From assembly GCF_008042045.1 (NCBI RefSeq), contig NZ_RDBP01000012.1, forward strand, positions 2,784,227 through 2,833,891: a DNA stretch of 49,665 bases, written 5' to 3'. This stretch comes from Streptomyces sp. T39 (GTDB lineage Bacteria; Actinomycetota; Actinomycetes; Streptomycetales; Streptomycetaceae). The position numbers were made by a program, and so were the translations under genes. A model generated the notes under the pieces. That model had not been told where the DNA came from. It saw nothing but the letters and a program-made list of their open reading frames with translations, and searched no databases. Of this stretch, positions 28,050-35,613 are shown one piece after another. Each line of letters begins with the position of its first letter. Positions within the stretch are counted from its first letter, which is position 1.

Positions 28050-28805
28050 GTGAGACTGACCCCCACCGAGCGCGACCGGCTGCTGCTGTTCAACGCCGCC
28101 CAGCTCGCACGGGCGCGCCGCGCCCGGGGACTGCGGCTGAACGTGCCCGAGGCGACGGCGATCGTCGCGGACACCGTCTGCGAGGCCGCCCGGGACGGCC
28201 GCCGGCTGGCCGAGGCCGTCGAGGCCGCCCGGTCCGTCCTCGGCCCCGCCGACGTGCTGCCGGGCGTGGCCGACGTCGTGACCGAGGTCCATGTGGAGGC
28301 CGTCTTCGACGACGGTTCCCGCCTCGCGGTCGTCACCGACCCCATCGGCGGCGGGGCCGGTGACCTGGCCCCCGGCGCGCTGCTGCCGGGCCCGGGGTAC
28401 GCGGAGCCCGCACCCCACCTCACCCTCACCGTGCGCAACACCGCCGACGTCCCGGTCAGCGTCACCTCGCACTTCCACTTCTTCGAGGCCAACCCCCGGC
28501 TCCTCTTCGACCGGGCCGCCGCCTACGGGATGCGGCTCGCCGTCCCCGCCGGGTCGTCGGTGCGCTTCGACCCCGGCGGCACGGCGGAGATCGGCCTGCT
28601 GCCCGTCGGAGGGGACCGTGTGGCCATCGGGTTCGCCGGCCTGGTCGACGGCCCGCTGGACGCGCCCGGCGCCCGCGAGGAGGCCCTGCGCAGGGCCGCC
28701 GCCTGCGGCTACCTCGGCGCGGTACGAGCCGGCGCGGACCCGGAGCGCCCCGGCACCGACGGGCCCGGCACCGACGGGCCCGGCGCGGAAGGAACGGCAC
28801 CATGA
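28050..28805 (+). CDS. Fused urease gamma-beta subunit (UreA-UreB)
   Basis: A 251-aa protein. Residues 1-100 match urease gamma (RLTPTERDRLLLFNAAQLAR onward; LRLNVPEATAIVADTVCEAA). Residues about 105-215 match urease beta (VPVSVTSHFHFFEANPRLLFDR, LAVPAGSSVRFDPGG). A Pro/Gly/Asp-rich tail with PGTDG repeats follows. Gamma-beta fusion is known in some bacteria. The GTG at 28050 has TGGAGG eight bases upstream. The stop overlaps the ureC start as ATGA, implying coupled translation. No maturation genes (ureD, E, F, G) are nearby. It may form a urease-shaped complex with the atypical UreC next to it. Confidence 0.88.
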   Translation: MRLTPTERDRLLLFNAAQLARARRARGLRLNVPEATAIVADTVCEAARDGRRLAEAVEAARSVLGPADVLPGVADVVTEVHVEAVFDDGSRLAVVTDPIGGGAGDLAPGALLPGPGYAEPAPHLTLTVRNTADVPVSVTSHFHFFEANPRLLFDRAAAYGMRLAVPAGSSVRFDPGGTAEIGLLPVGGDRVAIGFAGLVDGPLDAPGAREEALRRAAACGYLGAVRAGADPERPGTDGPGTDGPGAEGTAP

Positions 28806-30535
28806 GCAGGCCCACCCGCCATCACGACCACGACCGCCCCGCCCCGCGCCGGATGGACGCCCGCGAGTACGCCGCCGTCCACGGACCCCGCGCCGGCGAC
28901 CGCGTCGTCCTCGGCGATTCCGGCCTCGTGGTGCGCGTCGAGTCCGACAGCCAGCGTCCCGGCGACGAATTCCTCGCCGGCTTCGGCAAGACCGCCCGCG
29001 ACGGGCTCCATCTGAAGGCCGCCGCCGTGCGCGAGACCTGCGACGTCGTGATCAGCAACGTGCTGCTCATCGACGCGGTGCAGGGCATCCGCAAGGTCTC
29101 GGTCGGCATCCGGGAGGGCCGCATCCACGCCGTCGGGCGGGCCGGGAACCCGGACACCCTGGACGGCGTCGACGTCGTCGTCGGGACCGGCACCTCGATC
29201 GTCTCCGGCGAGGGGCTGATCGCCACCGCGGGGGCCGTCGACACCCATGTGCACCTGCTCTCCCCACGGGTCATGGAGGCGTCCCTCGCCTCCGGCGTCA
29301 CCACCCTGATCGGTCAGGAGTTCGGCCCGGTGTGGGGCGTCGGCGTCAACTCGCCCTGGGCGCTGCGCCACGCCTTCGGCGCCTTCGACGCCTGGCCGGT
29401 CAACATCGGCTTCCTGGCGCGCGGTTCCTCCTCGCACGCGGCCCCGCTCGTCGAGGCGCTGGCCGAGGGCGGCGCGTCCGGTTTCAAGGTCCACGAGGAC
29501 ATGGGCGCGCACACCCGCGCACTGGACACCGCCCTGCGGGTCGCGGACGAGCACGACGTCCAGGTGGCCCTGCACAGCGACGGCCTCAACGAGTGCCTCT
29601 CGGTGGAGGACACCCTGAGCGTGCTCGACGGACGCACCATCCACGCCTTCCACATCGAGGGGTGCGGCGGCGGGCACGTCCCCAACGTGCTGAGGATGGC
29701 GGGGGTGCCCAACGTCATCGGCTCCTCCACCAACCCCACCCTGCCGTTCGGCCGGGACGCGGTGGCCGAGCACTACGGCATGATCGTCTCCGTCCACGAC
29801 CTCAAGACCGATCTGCCCGGCGACGCCGCCATGGCCCGCGACCGCATCCGGGAGGGCACCATGGGCGCCGAGGACGTGCTCCACGACCTCGGGGCCATCG
29901 GCATCACGTCGTCCGACGCCCAGGGCATGGGCCGCGCGGGGGAGACCGTGCGCCGCACCTTCGCCATGGCGGGCAAGATGAAGGCCGAGCTGGGCCCCAT
30001 GGCGGGCGACGGCGAGCACGACGACAACGCCCGCGTGCTGCGCTATCTCGCCAAGCTGACCATCAACCCGGCGATCGCCCACGGGCTGGCCCACGAGGTC
30101 GGCTCCGTCGAGGTCGGCAAGATGGCCGACATCGTGCTCTGGCGGCCGGAGTACTTCGGCGCCAAGCCGCAGCTCGTGCTCAAGTCCGGGTTCCCCGCCT
30201 ACGGCGTCACCGGCGACCCCAACGCCGCCACCGACACCTGCGAACCCCTGGTGCTGGGACCGCAGTTCGGCGCGCACGGCGCCACCCCGGCGGAGATCTC
30301 CGTGGCCTTCGTCGCGCGGGCGGCGCTCGACCTCGGCTCGGACGCGATGCCCACCCGGCGCCGCCGGGTCGCGGTGCGCGGCACCCGCGGCATCGGCCCG
30401 GGCGACCTGCTGCTCAACTCCCGCCTCGGGGACGTCGACGTCGACGGGCGCACGGGTCTGGTGACCCTGGACGGCGCGCCGATCCGCTCCGAGCCCGCCG
30501 ACTCCGTCTCCCTCAACCGCCTCTACTTCCTCTAG
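28802..30535 (+). CDS. Urease alpha subunit-like nickel amidohydrolase, atypical active-site pocket
   Basis: A 577-aa protein along the full length of urease alpha. All nickel ligands are kept: H149/H151 (VDTHVH), the carbamylated Lys K229 and H231 (FKVHED), H258 (VALHSD), H284 (FHIEGCGGGH) and D372 (SSDAQGMGR). The mobile flap normally reading CHH is here VHD (residues 331-333), so the flap cysteine is Val while the catalytic His remains. The pocket loop GPAAGTHAT of classical urease is replaced by GPVWGVGVN, and the backbone-contact Ala of SDSQAMGR is Gly. The enzyme is therefore probably metal-bound and hydrolytic but with altered substrate choice. Its partner gene encodes agmatine deiminase. 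Plain urea hydrolysis remains an alternative. Confidence 0.85.
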   Translation: MSRPTRHHDHDRPAPRRMDAREYAAVHGPRAGDRVVLGDSGLVVRVESDSQRPGDEFLAGFGKTARDGLHLKAAAVRETCDVVISNVLLIDAVQGIRKVSVGIREGRIHAVGRAGNPDTLDGVDVVVGTGTSIVSGEGLIATAGAVDTHVHLLSPRVMEASLASGVTTLIGQEFGPVWGVGVNSPWALRHAFGAFDAWPVNIGFLARGSSSHAAPLVEALAEGGASGFKVHEDMGAHTRALDTALRVADEHDVQVALHSDGLNECLSVEDTLSVLDGRTIHAFHIEGCGGGHVPNVLRMAGVPNVIGSSTNPTLPFGRDAVAEHYGMIVSVHDLKTDLPGDAAMARDRIREGTMGAEDVLHDLGAIGITSSDAQGMGRAGETVRRTFAMAGKMKAELGPMAGDGEHDDNARVLRYLAKLTINPAIAHGLAHEVGSVEVGKMADIVLWRPEYFGAKPQLVLKSGFPAYGVTGDPNAATDTCEPLVLGPQFGAHGATPAEISVAFVARAALDLGSDAMPTRRRRVAVRGTRGIGPGDLLLNSRLGDVDVDGRTGLVTLDGAPIRSEPADSVSLNRLYFL

Positions 30536-30546
30536 GAGCCCACGCC

Positions 30547-31569
30547 GTGACCTTCCGCATGCCCCCGGAGTGGGCCCCCCACGAGCGCACCTGGATGGCC
30601 TGGCCCGGCCCGAACCCGACCTTCGCCGACGACACCGAGCTGGCCGCGGCGCGCACGGCCTGGGCGGCCGTGGCCCGGGCGGTGCGCCGCTTCGAACCCG
30701 TGACCGTCGTCGCCGGCCGGGGACAGTCGGAGGGCGCCCGCGCCCTCCTCGGCCCGGACGTCGAGGTCGTCGAACACGACCTCGACGACGCGTGGATGCG
30801 CGACATCGGCCCCACCTTCGTGACCGACGGCTCCCGGCTGGCCGCCGTCGACTGGGTGTTCAACGGCTGGGGCGCCGCCGACTGGGCCCGCTGGGACCAC
30901 GACGCCCTGATCGCCCGCCATGTCGCCCACCTCGCCGGTGTGCCCGTGCACCCCTCGCCGCTCGTCAACGAGGGCGGCGCCATCCACGTCGACGGCGAGG
31001 GCACCGTCCTGCTCACCGACACCGTCCAGCTCGGCCCCGAACGCAACCCCGGCTGGAGCCGCGAGGACGTGGAGAAGGAGATCCACGCGCGTCTGGGCAC
31101 CACGAAGGCGATCTGGCTGCCGCGCGGCCTCACCGGCGACTACGGCATGTACGGCACCCGGGGCCACGTCGACATCGTCGCCGCGTTCGCCGGACCGGGC
31201 GTCGTCGTCTGCCACACCCAGCCCGACCCGGCCCACCCCGACCACGAGATCGGCAGGGCCAACGCCGCGCTGCTGCGGTCCGCCACCGACGCCAGGGGCC
31301 GCCGTCTGGAGGTCGTCGAGGTCCCCGCGCCCACCGTGCTGCGCGACGAGGACGGGGCGTGGGCCGACTACTCGTACATCAACCACTACGTCTGCAACGG
31401 CGGTGTGGTGCTGTGCGGCTTCGACGACCCGCGCGACGAGATCGCCGCGGGCATCTTCCGGCGGCTCTACCCGGGACGGACGGTCACCCTGGTGGACGCG
31501 CGGGCGATCTTCGCGGGCGGCGGCGGCATCCACTGCATCACCCAGCAGCAGCCCGCCGTCCGCGGCTGA
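30547..31569 (+). CDS. aguA: Agmatine deiminase
   Basis: A 340-aa enzyme of the peptidyl-arginine/agmatine deiminase (guanidino-modifying) family, converting agmatine to N-carbamoylputrescine and ammonia. The catalytic Cys is C330 in FAGGGGIHCITQQQP. Other hallmarks are MPPEWAPHERTWMAWP, DDAWMRDIGPTFV, FNGWG, LVNEGGAIHVDGEGT and GTRGHVDIVAAF. GTG 30547 is 11 bases after the ureC-like stop with TAGGAG upstream, so it is cotranscribed. The usual next enzyme, a nitrilase-type N-carbamoylputrescine amidohydrolase, is not in the window. Confidence 0.92.
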   Translation: MTFRMPPEWAPHERTWMAWPGPNPTFADDTELAAARTAWAAVARAVRRFEPVTVVAGRGQSEGARALLGPDVEVVEHDLDDAWMRDIGPTFVTDGSRLAAVDWVFNGWGAADWARWDHDALIARHVAHLAGVPVHPSPLVNEGGAIHVDGEGTVLLTDTVQLGPERNPGWSREDVEKEIHARLGTTKAIWLPRGLTGDYGMYGTRGHVDIVAAFAGPGVVVCHTQPDPAHPDHEIGRANAALLRSATDARGRRLEVVEVPAPTVLRDEDGAWADYSYINHYVCNGGVVLCGFDDPRDEIAAGIFRRLYPGRTVTLVDARAIFAGGGGIHCITQQQPAVRG

Positions 31570-31586
31570 TCGGGTAGAACGTACGG

Positions 31587-31619
31587 GTGAACGCCACGCA
31601 CACGGCAGCCGCCGCATGA
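31587..31619 (+). CDS. Possible leaderless 10-codon mini-frame coupled to tetR
   Basis: TAGAAC (31575-31580) is followed after 6 bases by GTG 31587, opening the frame MNATHTAAAA whose stop overlaps the tetR start as ATGA (31616-31619). The tetR ATG has no ribosome site of its own, so translation could be delivered by this mini-frame. No clear -35 is visible. Confidence 0.3.
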   Translation: MNATHTAAAA

Positions 31620-32224
31620 CCCCCGCCCCCTCTCGCCGCCGCAATGCGGCGCCCCCGCGCGAGGACGTGCTCGCCGCGGCGATGGAGACCATCGCCGAGC
31701 GCGGGCTCGACGGGCTGACGATGGCCGGGCTGGGGCGCGAGGTCGGCATGAGCAGCGGCCATCTCCTCTACTACTTCCGCACCAAGGACGAGCTGCTGCT
31801 GCGGACCCTGGAGTGGAGCGAGGGCCGCCTCGGGGCCGAGCGCGGCGCGCTGCTCTCCCGCGAGGGCCCGGTGCGGCAGCGCCTGGACGCCTACGTGGAC
31901 CTCTACGTCCCCGACGGCCCGCGCGACCCGCACTGGACGCTCTGGCTGGAGGTCTGGAACCGCTCGCAGAACGCCGACGACGACGCCCGCGCCCGCCAGG
32001 CCGCGATCGAGGGAGCCTGGCACCGGGACCTGGTCGCGCTGCTCGCCGAGGGCGTCTCCCACGGCGAGTTCCGGCCGGTGGACCCGTCGCGCTTCGCCAC
32101 GCGCCTGCGGGCCCTGCTGGACGGTTTCAGCGTCCACGTGGCGGTCGGCATACCGGGCACGGGCCGCGAGCAGGTGCTCTCCCACGTGGCCGAGTTCGTC
32201 ACGGAGACCCTGCTCGCACGGTGA
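31616..32224 (+). CDS. TetR-family regulator of the agmatine/urease-like operon
   Basis: A 202-aa regulator with an N-terminal HTH (GLDGLTMAGLGREVGMSSGH then LLYYFRTKDELLLRTLEWSE) and a C-terminal domain of the TetR_C type that contains WTLWLEVWNRSQ, as in RutR/BetI-like proteins. It is the last gene on this strand in the operon, 46 bp after agmatine deiminase, so it probably controls polyamine/nitrogen-linked genes here. No Shine-Dalgarno sequence precedes the ATG. The effector is unknown; agmatine or a carbamoyl-polyamine would be logical. Confidence 0.88.
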   Translation: MTPAPSRRRNAAPPREDVLAAAMETIAERGLDGLTMAGLGREVGMSSGHLLYYFRTKDELLLRTLEWSEGRLGAERGALLSREGPVRQRLDAYVDLYVPDGPRDPHWTLWLEVWNRSQNADDDARARQAAIEGAWHRDLVALLAEGVSHGEFRPVDPSRFATRLRALLDGFSVHVAVGIPGTGREQVLSHVAEFVTETLLAR

Positions 32225-32317
32225 CCGCGGCGCCGGACGCCGTCCCGCGGCTCGGACCCGGTGCGGCTCATCCACCCTGCCCGGGGGTCCTTCCCGCGCG
32301 TGCGGGGCCCCCCTTCT

Positions 32318-32354
32318 CAGCCCGTCCGGTGCTCGGGGACACCGTGCGCAGCGC
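32318..32354 (+). repeat. Single diverged copy of the intergenic repeat found at 38.9-39.2 kb
   Basis: The stretch starting CAGCCCGTCCGGTGCTCGGG matches, with few changes, the core of the 117-bp unit at 39137 onward (CAGCCCGTCCGGCGTTCGAG). It lies in the 252-bp gap 32225-32476, which otherwise holds only GC-rich sequence without a recognisable gene. Confidence 0.7.
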
Positions 32355-32476
32355 GCGTGCCGCGACCACCGGGTCCGCCCCCGCGCCCGGCCGGGCCGCA
32401 GCGTCCGCCCGCATCGTGAGACCCCCGGTCGTGCCACCGCCCCCCTGTGGCAGACTTCGTCCGTGCTCTCGTTCGC

Positions 32477-32518
32477 CATGATTATCGGCAACAGCGCGCC
32501 GGTCCGCAGTGACCGCTG
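32477..32518 (+). CDS. Isoleucine leader peptide (13 aa) of cimA
   Basis: The short frame encodes MIIGNSAPVRSDR, with two consecutive Ile codons (ATT ATC) directly after the start. CAGACT near 32452 may be its -10. No strong ribosome site is seen. It lies upstream of a terminator hairpin and of cimA, an isoleucine-pathway gene, so attenuation by charged Ile-tRNA is the likely regulation. Confidence 0.7.
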
Positions 32519-32574
32519 AAACCGTGGCAGCACCCCCGCGGACGGCGGCACCGTGCCCCAGACCCGCGCGCAGA

Positions 32575-32606
32575 CCTCTCGCACCCGCGAGGGGTTTTTT
32601 CGTTTT
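32575..32606 (+). terminator. cimA attenuator terminator
   Basis: CCTCTCGC (32575-32582) pairs with GCGAGGGG (32587-32594) with one wobble, followed by TTTTTT (32595-32600) and CGTTTT. Upstream, GTCCGC within the last leader codons (32501) can pair with GCGGAC (32537), giving an alternative structure sensitive to ribosome position. Confidence 0.78.
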
Positions 32607-32704
32607 ACGGCCTCACCCGCGGCCGCAGGCGAGACGCGCGCGATGATGGGGGCAAGTGGAGCCAGACATTCCGGAGCCACTCATCCGACAGGAGTCAGGA
32701 CAGC

Positions 32705-34318
32705 ATGACCACCAACGGCCAGGACACGCAGGTCGACGACAGCTTCCACGTCTTCGACACGACGCTGCGCGACGGCGCCCAGCGCGAGGGCATCAATCTC
32801 ACCGTCGCGGACAAGCTGACCATCGCCCGGCACCTGGACGACTTCGGCGTGGGCTTCATCGAGGGCGGCTGGCCCGGCGCCAACCCCCGGGACACCGAGT
32901 TCTTCGCCCGCGCCCAGCGCGAGATCACCTTCCGCAACGCGCAGCTCGTCGCCTTCGGCGCCACCCGCAGGGCCGGGGGCAAGGCGTCGGAGGACCCGCA
33001 GGTGAAGGCGCTCCTCGACTCCGGCGCACCCGTGATCACCCTGGTCGCCAAGTCCCACGACCGGCATGTCGAACTCGCCCTGCGCACCACCCTCGAAGAG
33101 AACCTGGAGATGGTCCGCGACACCGTCTCCCACCTGCGCGACCAGGGCCGGCGGGTCTTCGTCGACTGCGAGCACTTCTTCGACGGCTACAAGGCCAACC
33201 CGGGGTACGCCAAGGCCGTCGTCAGCGCCGCGCACGAGGCGGGCGCCGACGTCGTCATCCTCTGCGACACCAACGGCGGGATGCTGCCCGCACAGATCCA
33301 GGCCGTCGTCTCCACCGTGCTCGCGGACACCGGCGCCCGCCTGGGCATCCACGCCCAGGACGACACCGGTTGCGCCGTCGCCAACACACTCGCCGCCGTC
33401 GACGCCGGTGCCACCCACGTCCAGTGCACGGCCAACGGCTACGGCGAGCGGGTCGGCAACGCCAACCTCTTCCCCGTCGTCGCCGCGCTGGAGCTCAAGT
33501 ACGGCCGCAGGGTGCTCCCGGACGGCGCACTCGCCGACATGACCCGCGTCTCGCACGCCATCGCCGAGGTCGTCAACCTGACGCCCTCCACCCACCAGCC
33601 CTATGTGGGTGTTTCCGCCTTCGCGCACAAGGCGGGTCTGCACGCGTCCGCGATCAAGGTCGACCCCGACCTCTACCAGCACATCGACCCCGAGCTGGTC
33701 GGCAACACGATGCGCATGCTGGTCTCGGACATGGCAGGCCGCGCCTCCATCGAGCTCAAGGGCAAGGAGCTCGGCATCGACCTGGGCGGCGACCGCGAAC
33801 TGGTCGGCCGGGTCGTCGAGCGCGTGAAGGAGCGCGAGCTCAAGGGCTACACGTACGAGGCCGCCGACGCCTCCTTCGAACTGCTGCTGCGCGAGGAGGC
33901 GGAGGGCCGCGCCCGCCGCTACTTCCGCACCGAGTCCTGGCGCGTCATCGTCGAGGACCGCCCCGACGGCACCCACGCCAACGAGGCCGTCGTCAAGCTC
34001 TGGGCCAAGGGCGAGCGCATCCTCGCCGCCGCCGAGGGCAACGGCCCCGTCAACGCGCTGGACCAGGCGCTGCGCGTCGGCCTGGAGAAGATCTACCCGC
34101 AGCTCGCCAAGCTGGAACTGATCGACTACAAGGTGCGCATCCTGGAGGGCCGGCACGGCACCGGGTCGACGACCCGTGTGCTGATCTCCACCGGCGACGG
34201 CACGGGGGACTGGTCCACCGTCGGCGTGGCCGACAACATCATCGCCGCGTCCTGGCAGGCCCTGGAGGACGCGTACACCTACGGCCTGCTGCGCGCGGGC
34301 GTGGAGCCCACCGAGTAG
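32705..34318 (+). CDS. cimA: (R)-citramalate synthase
   Basis: A 537-aa enzyme condensing pyruvate and acetyl-CoA to citramalate, giving 2-ketobutyrate for isoleucine without threonine. The DRE-TIM barrel motifs are FDTTLRDGAQREGINLTVAD at the N-terminus and IHAQDDTGCAVANT with the metal-binding His; FAHKAGLHASAIK follows. The C-terminal LeuA-type allosteric domain is complete (ELIDYKVRILEG to the end). Length and motifs fit the CimA branch rather than the 2-isopropylmalate synthase of Streptomyces, although only biochemistry separates them fully. Attenuation by the Ile leader peptide about 190 bp upstream is expected. Confidence 0.92.
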   Translation: MTTNGQDTQVDDSFHVFDTTLRDGAQREGINLTVADKLTIARHLDDFGVGFIEGGWPGANPRDTEFFARAQREITFRNAQLVAFGATRRAGGKASEDPQVKALLDSGAPVITLVAKSHDRHVELALRTTLEENLEMVRDTVSHLRDQGRRVFVDCEHFFDGYKANPGYAKAVVSAAHEAGADVVILCDTNGGMLPAQIQAVVSTVLADTGARLGIHAQDDTGCAVANTLAAVDAGATHVQCTANGYGERVGNANLFPVVAALELKYGRRVLPDGALADMTRVSHAIAEVVNLTPSTHQPYVGVSAFAHKAGLHASAIKVDPDLYQHIDPELVGNTMRMLVSDMAGRASIELKGKELGIDLGGDRELVGRVVERVKERELKGYTYEAADASFELLLREEAEGRARRYFRTESWRVIVEDRPDGTHANEAVVKLWAKGERILAAAEGNGPVNALDQALRVGLEKIYPQLAKLELIDYKVRILEGRHGTGSTTRVLISTGDGTGDWSTVGVADNIIAASWQALEDAYTYGLLRAGVEPTE

Positions 34319-34433
34319 CCGGCGGGCGCCGGACCCCGGGTGCGGCGCACGTCAGCCCTCATCTTCACTTCCTGAACGGACAACACCCTTACGGGCCGCC
34401 GCACTTGGGCGACGGCCGATTTCGGTGTGAAGT

Positions 34434-34492
34434 CTTGACGGCATCAGGGGTGGGCTGTTGACTCACCGCACCACCGCCGGAACCGGTTCCGG
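34434..34492 (+). promoter_or_regulatory. Promoter and LacI-type operator upstream of the lacI gene
   Basis: CCGGAACCGGTTCCGG (34477-34492) is a perfect 16-bp palindrome with the central CG typical of LacI-family operators. TTGACG (34434) and TTGACT (34458) are -35-like hexamers upstream, so the operator would lie over the -10/start region. Autoregulation by the LacI protein is likely. Confidence 0.65.
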
Positions 34493-34525
34493 GACCCGGT
34501 GCGGGACTCGACGCGGAGGCGCCCG

Positions 34526-35500
34526 ATGCGTGTCACGATCGCCGATGTCGCACGGGAGGCGAGGGTCAGCAAGACCACCGTCTCCCGGGTGCTCAACGAC
34601 CGTGCCGACGTGGATTCGGCGACCGCCGCCCGTGTTCGTGAAGTGATCGGTGCCCTCGGCTACGTCCCGAGCTCCGGCGCCGTCGGGCTGGCCCGGGGCC
34701 GCAGCCGTACGGTCGCCATGCTCACGCCCCCGCTCACCTGGCCTTGGATGGGCGAGGTGCTCCAGGGCGTCGTCGACACCGTCGAGGCCGCCGGGTACGG
34801 CCTGCTGCTCTACACCTGCAACCGCGGCGCCGAGTCCATCGCCCACTTCACCGGCCAGGTGTCCGCCCGCGCCTTCGACGGGCTGCTGGTCGTCGAGCCC
34901 GAGGGCACCCTCGACACCATCACCGCCATGCACCGGCGCGGACTGCCCGTCGTCCTCGTCGACGACCGCGGCCACCACCCCGACTTCCCCTCCGTGGGCA
35001 CCACGGACCGGGAGGGCGGTGCTTCTGCCGCCCGGCACCTGCTGGCGTCCGGACGCCACCGCCCCTTGGTCGTGGCCGGCCCCACCGCCTTCGGGTGCGT
35101 CCGCGACCGGCTCGACGGCTTCCTCGGCGTGCTGCCCACCGAGCTGATCACCGAGGGCGACTTCACCGAGGAGTCGGGCCGAGGCGCCGTCGAACGGGCC
35201 CTCGCCGGCGGAGCACGCGTCGACGCCGTCTTCGCGCACAACGACCTGATGGCCGCGGGCGCGCTCCGTGCGCTGCGCGCGGCCGGCCGGCAGGTCCCCG
35301 ACGACGTCGCGGTCGTCGGCTTCGACGACATCCCGATGGCCCGGCACACCGAACCGCCGCTCACCACGGTGCGGCAGCCGATGCGCGCCATGGGGGAGAC
35401 GGCCGCCCGGCTGCTGCTCGCCCGGCTCGCCGGCGAGGACCCGCCCGCCGGGCCCCTGGTGCTCCCCACCGAACTGGTCGTCCGCGGCTCCGCCCCCTGA
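34526..35500 (+). CDS. LacI-family transcriptional regulator
   Basis: A 324-aa repressor. The HTH is TIADVAREARVSKTTVSRVL followed by the hinge helix region GLARGRSRTVAML. The periplasmic-binding-like ligand domain includes DGLLVVEPEG, VDAVFAHNDLMAAGAL and VAVVGFDDIPMARHTEPPLT. ATG 34526 has GCGGAGG upstream and begins just before the HTH. The next gene, 113 bp downstream on the same strand, encodes a secreted GH3 glucosidase, so the effector is probably a gluco-oligosaccharide released by that enzyme. Confidence 0.92.
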   Translation: MRVTIADVAREARVSKTTVSRVLNDRADVDSATAARVREVIGALGYVPSSGAVGLARGRSRTVAMLTPPLTWPWMGEVLQGVVDTVEAAGYGLLLYTCNRGAESIAHFTGQVSARAFDGLLVVEPEGTLDTITAMHRRGLPVVLVDDRGHHPDFPSVGTTDREGGASAARHLLASGRHRPLVVAGPTAFGCVRDRLDGFLGVLPTELITEGDFTEESGRGAVERALAGGARVDAVFAHNDLMAAGALRALRAAGRQVPDDVAVVGFDDIPMARHTEPPLTTVRQPMRAMGETAARLLLARLAGEDPPAGPLVLPTELVVRGSAP

Positions 35501-35613
35501 GCCGCCGAACCCGACCCGCGCCGCACCCGACCCGCGCCGCCCGGCTCCCGCCGGGCGCCGTCCGCCTGCCCGAGCACCATCCGCCCGCACTCCGCACCAC
35601 CGAAGGAGCCGTA

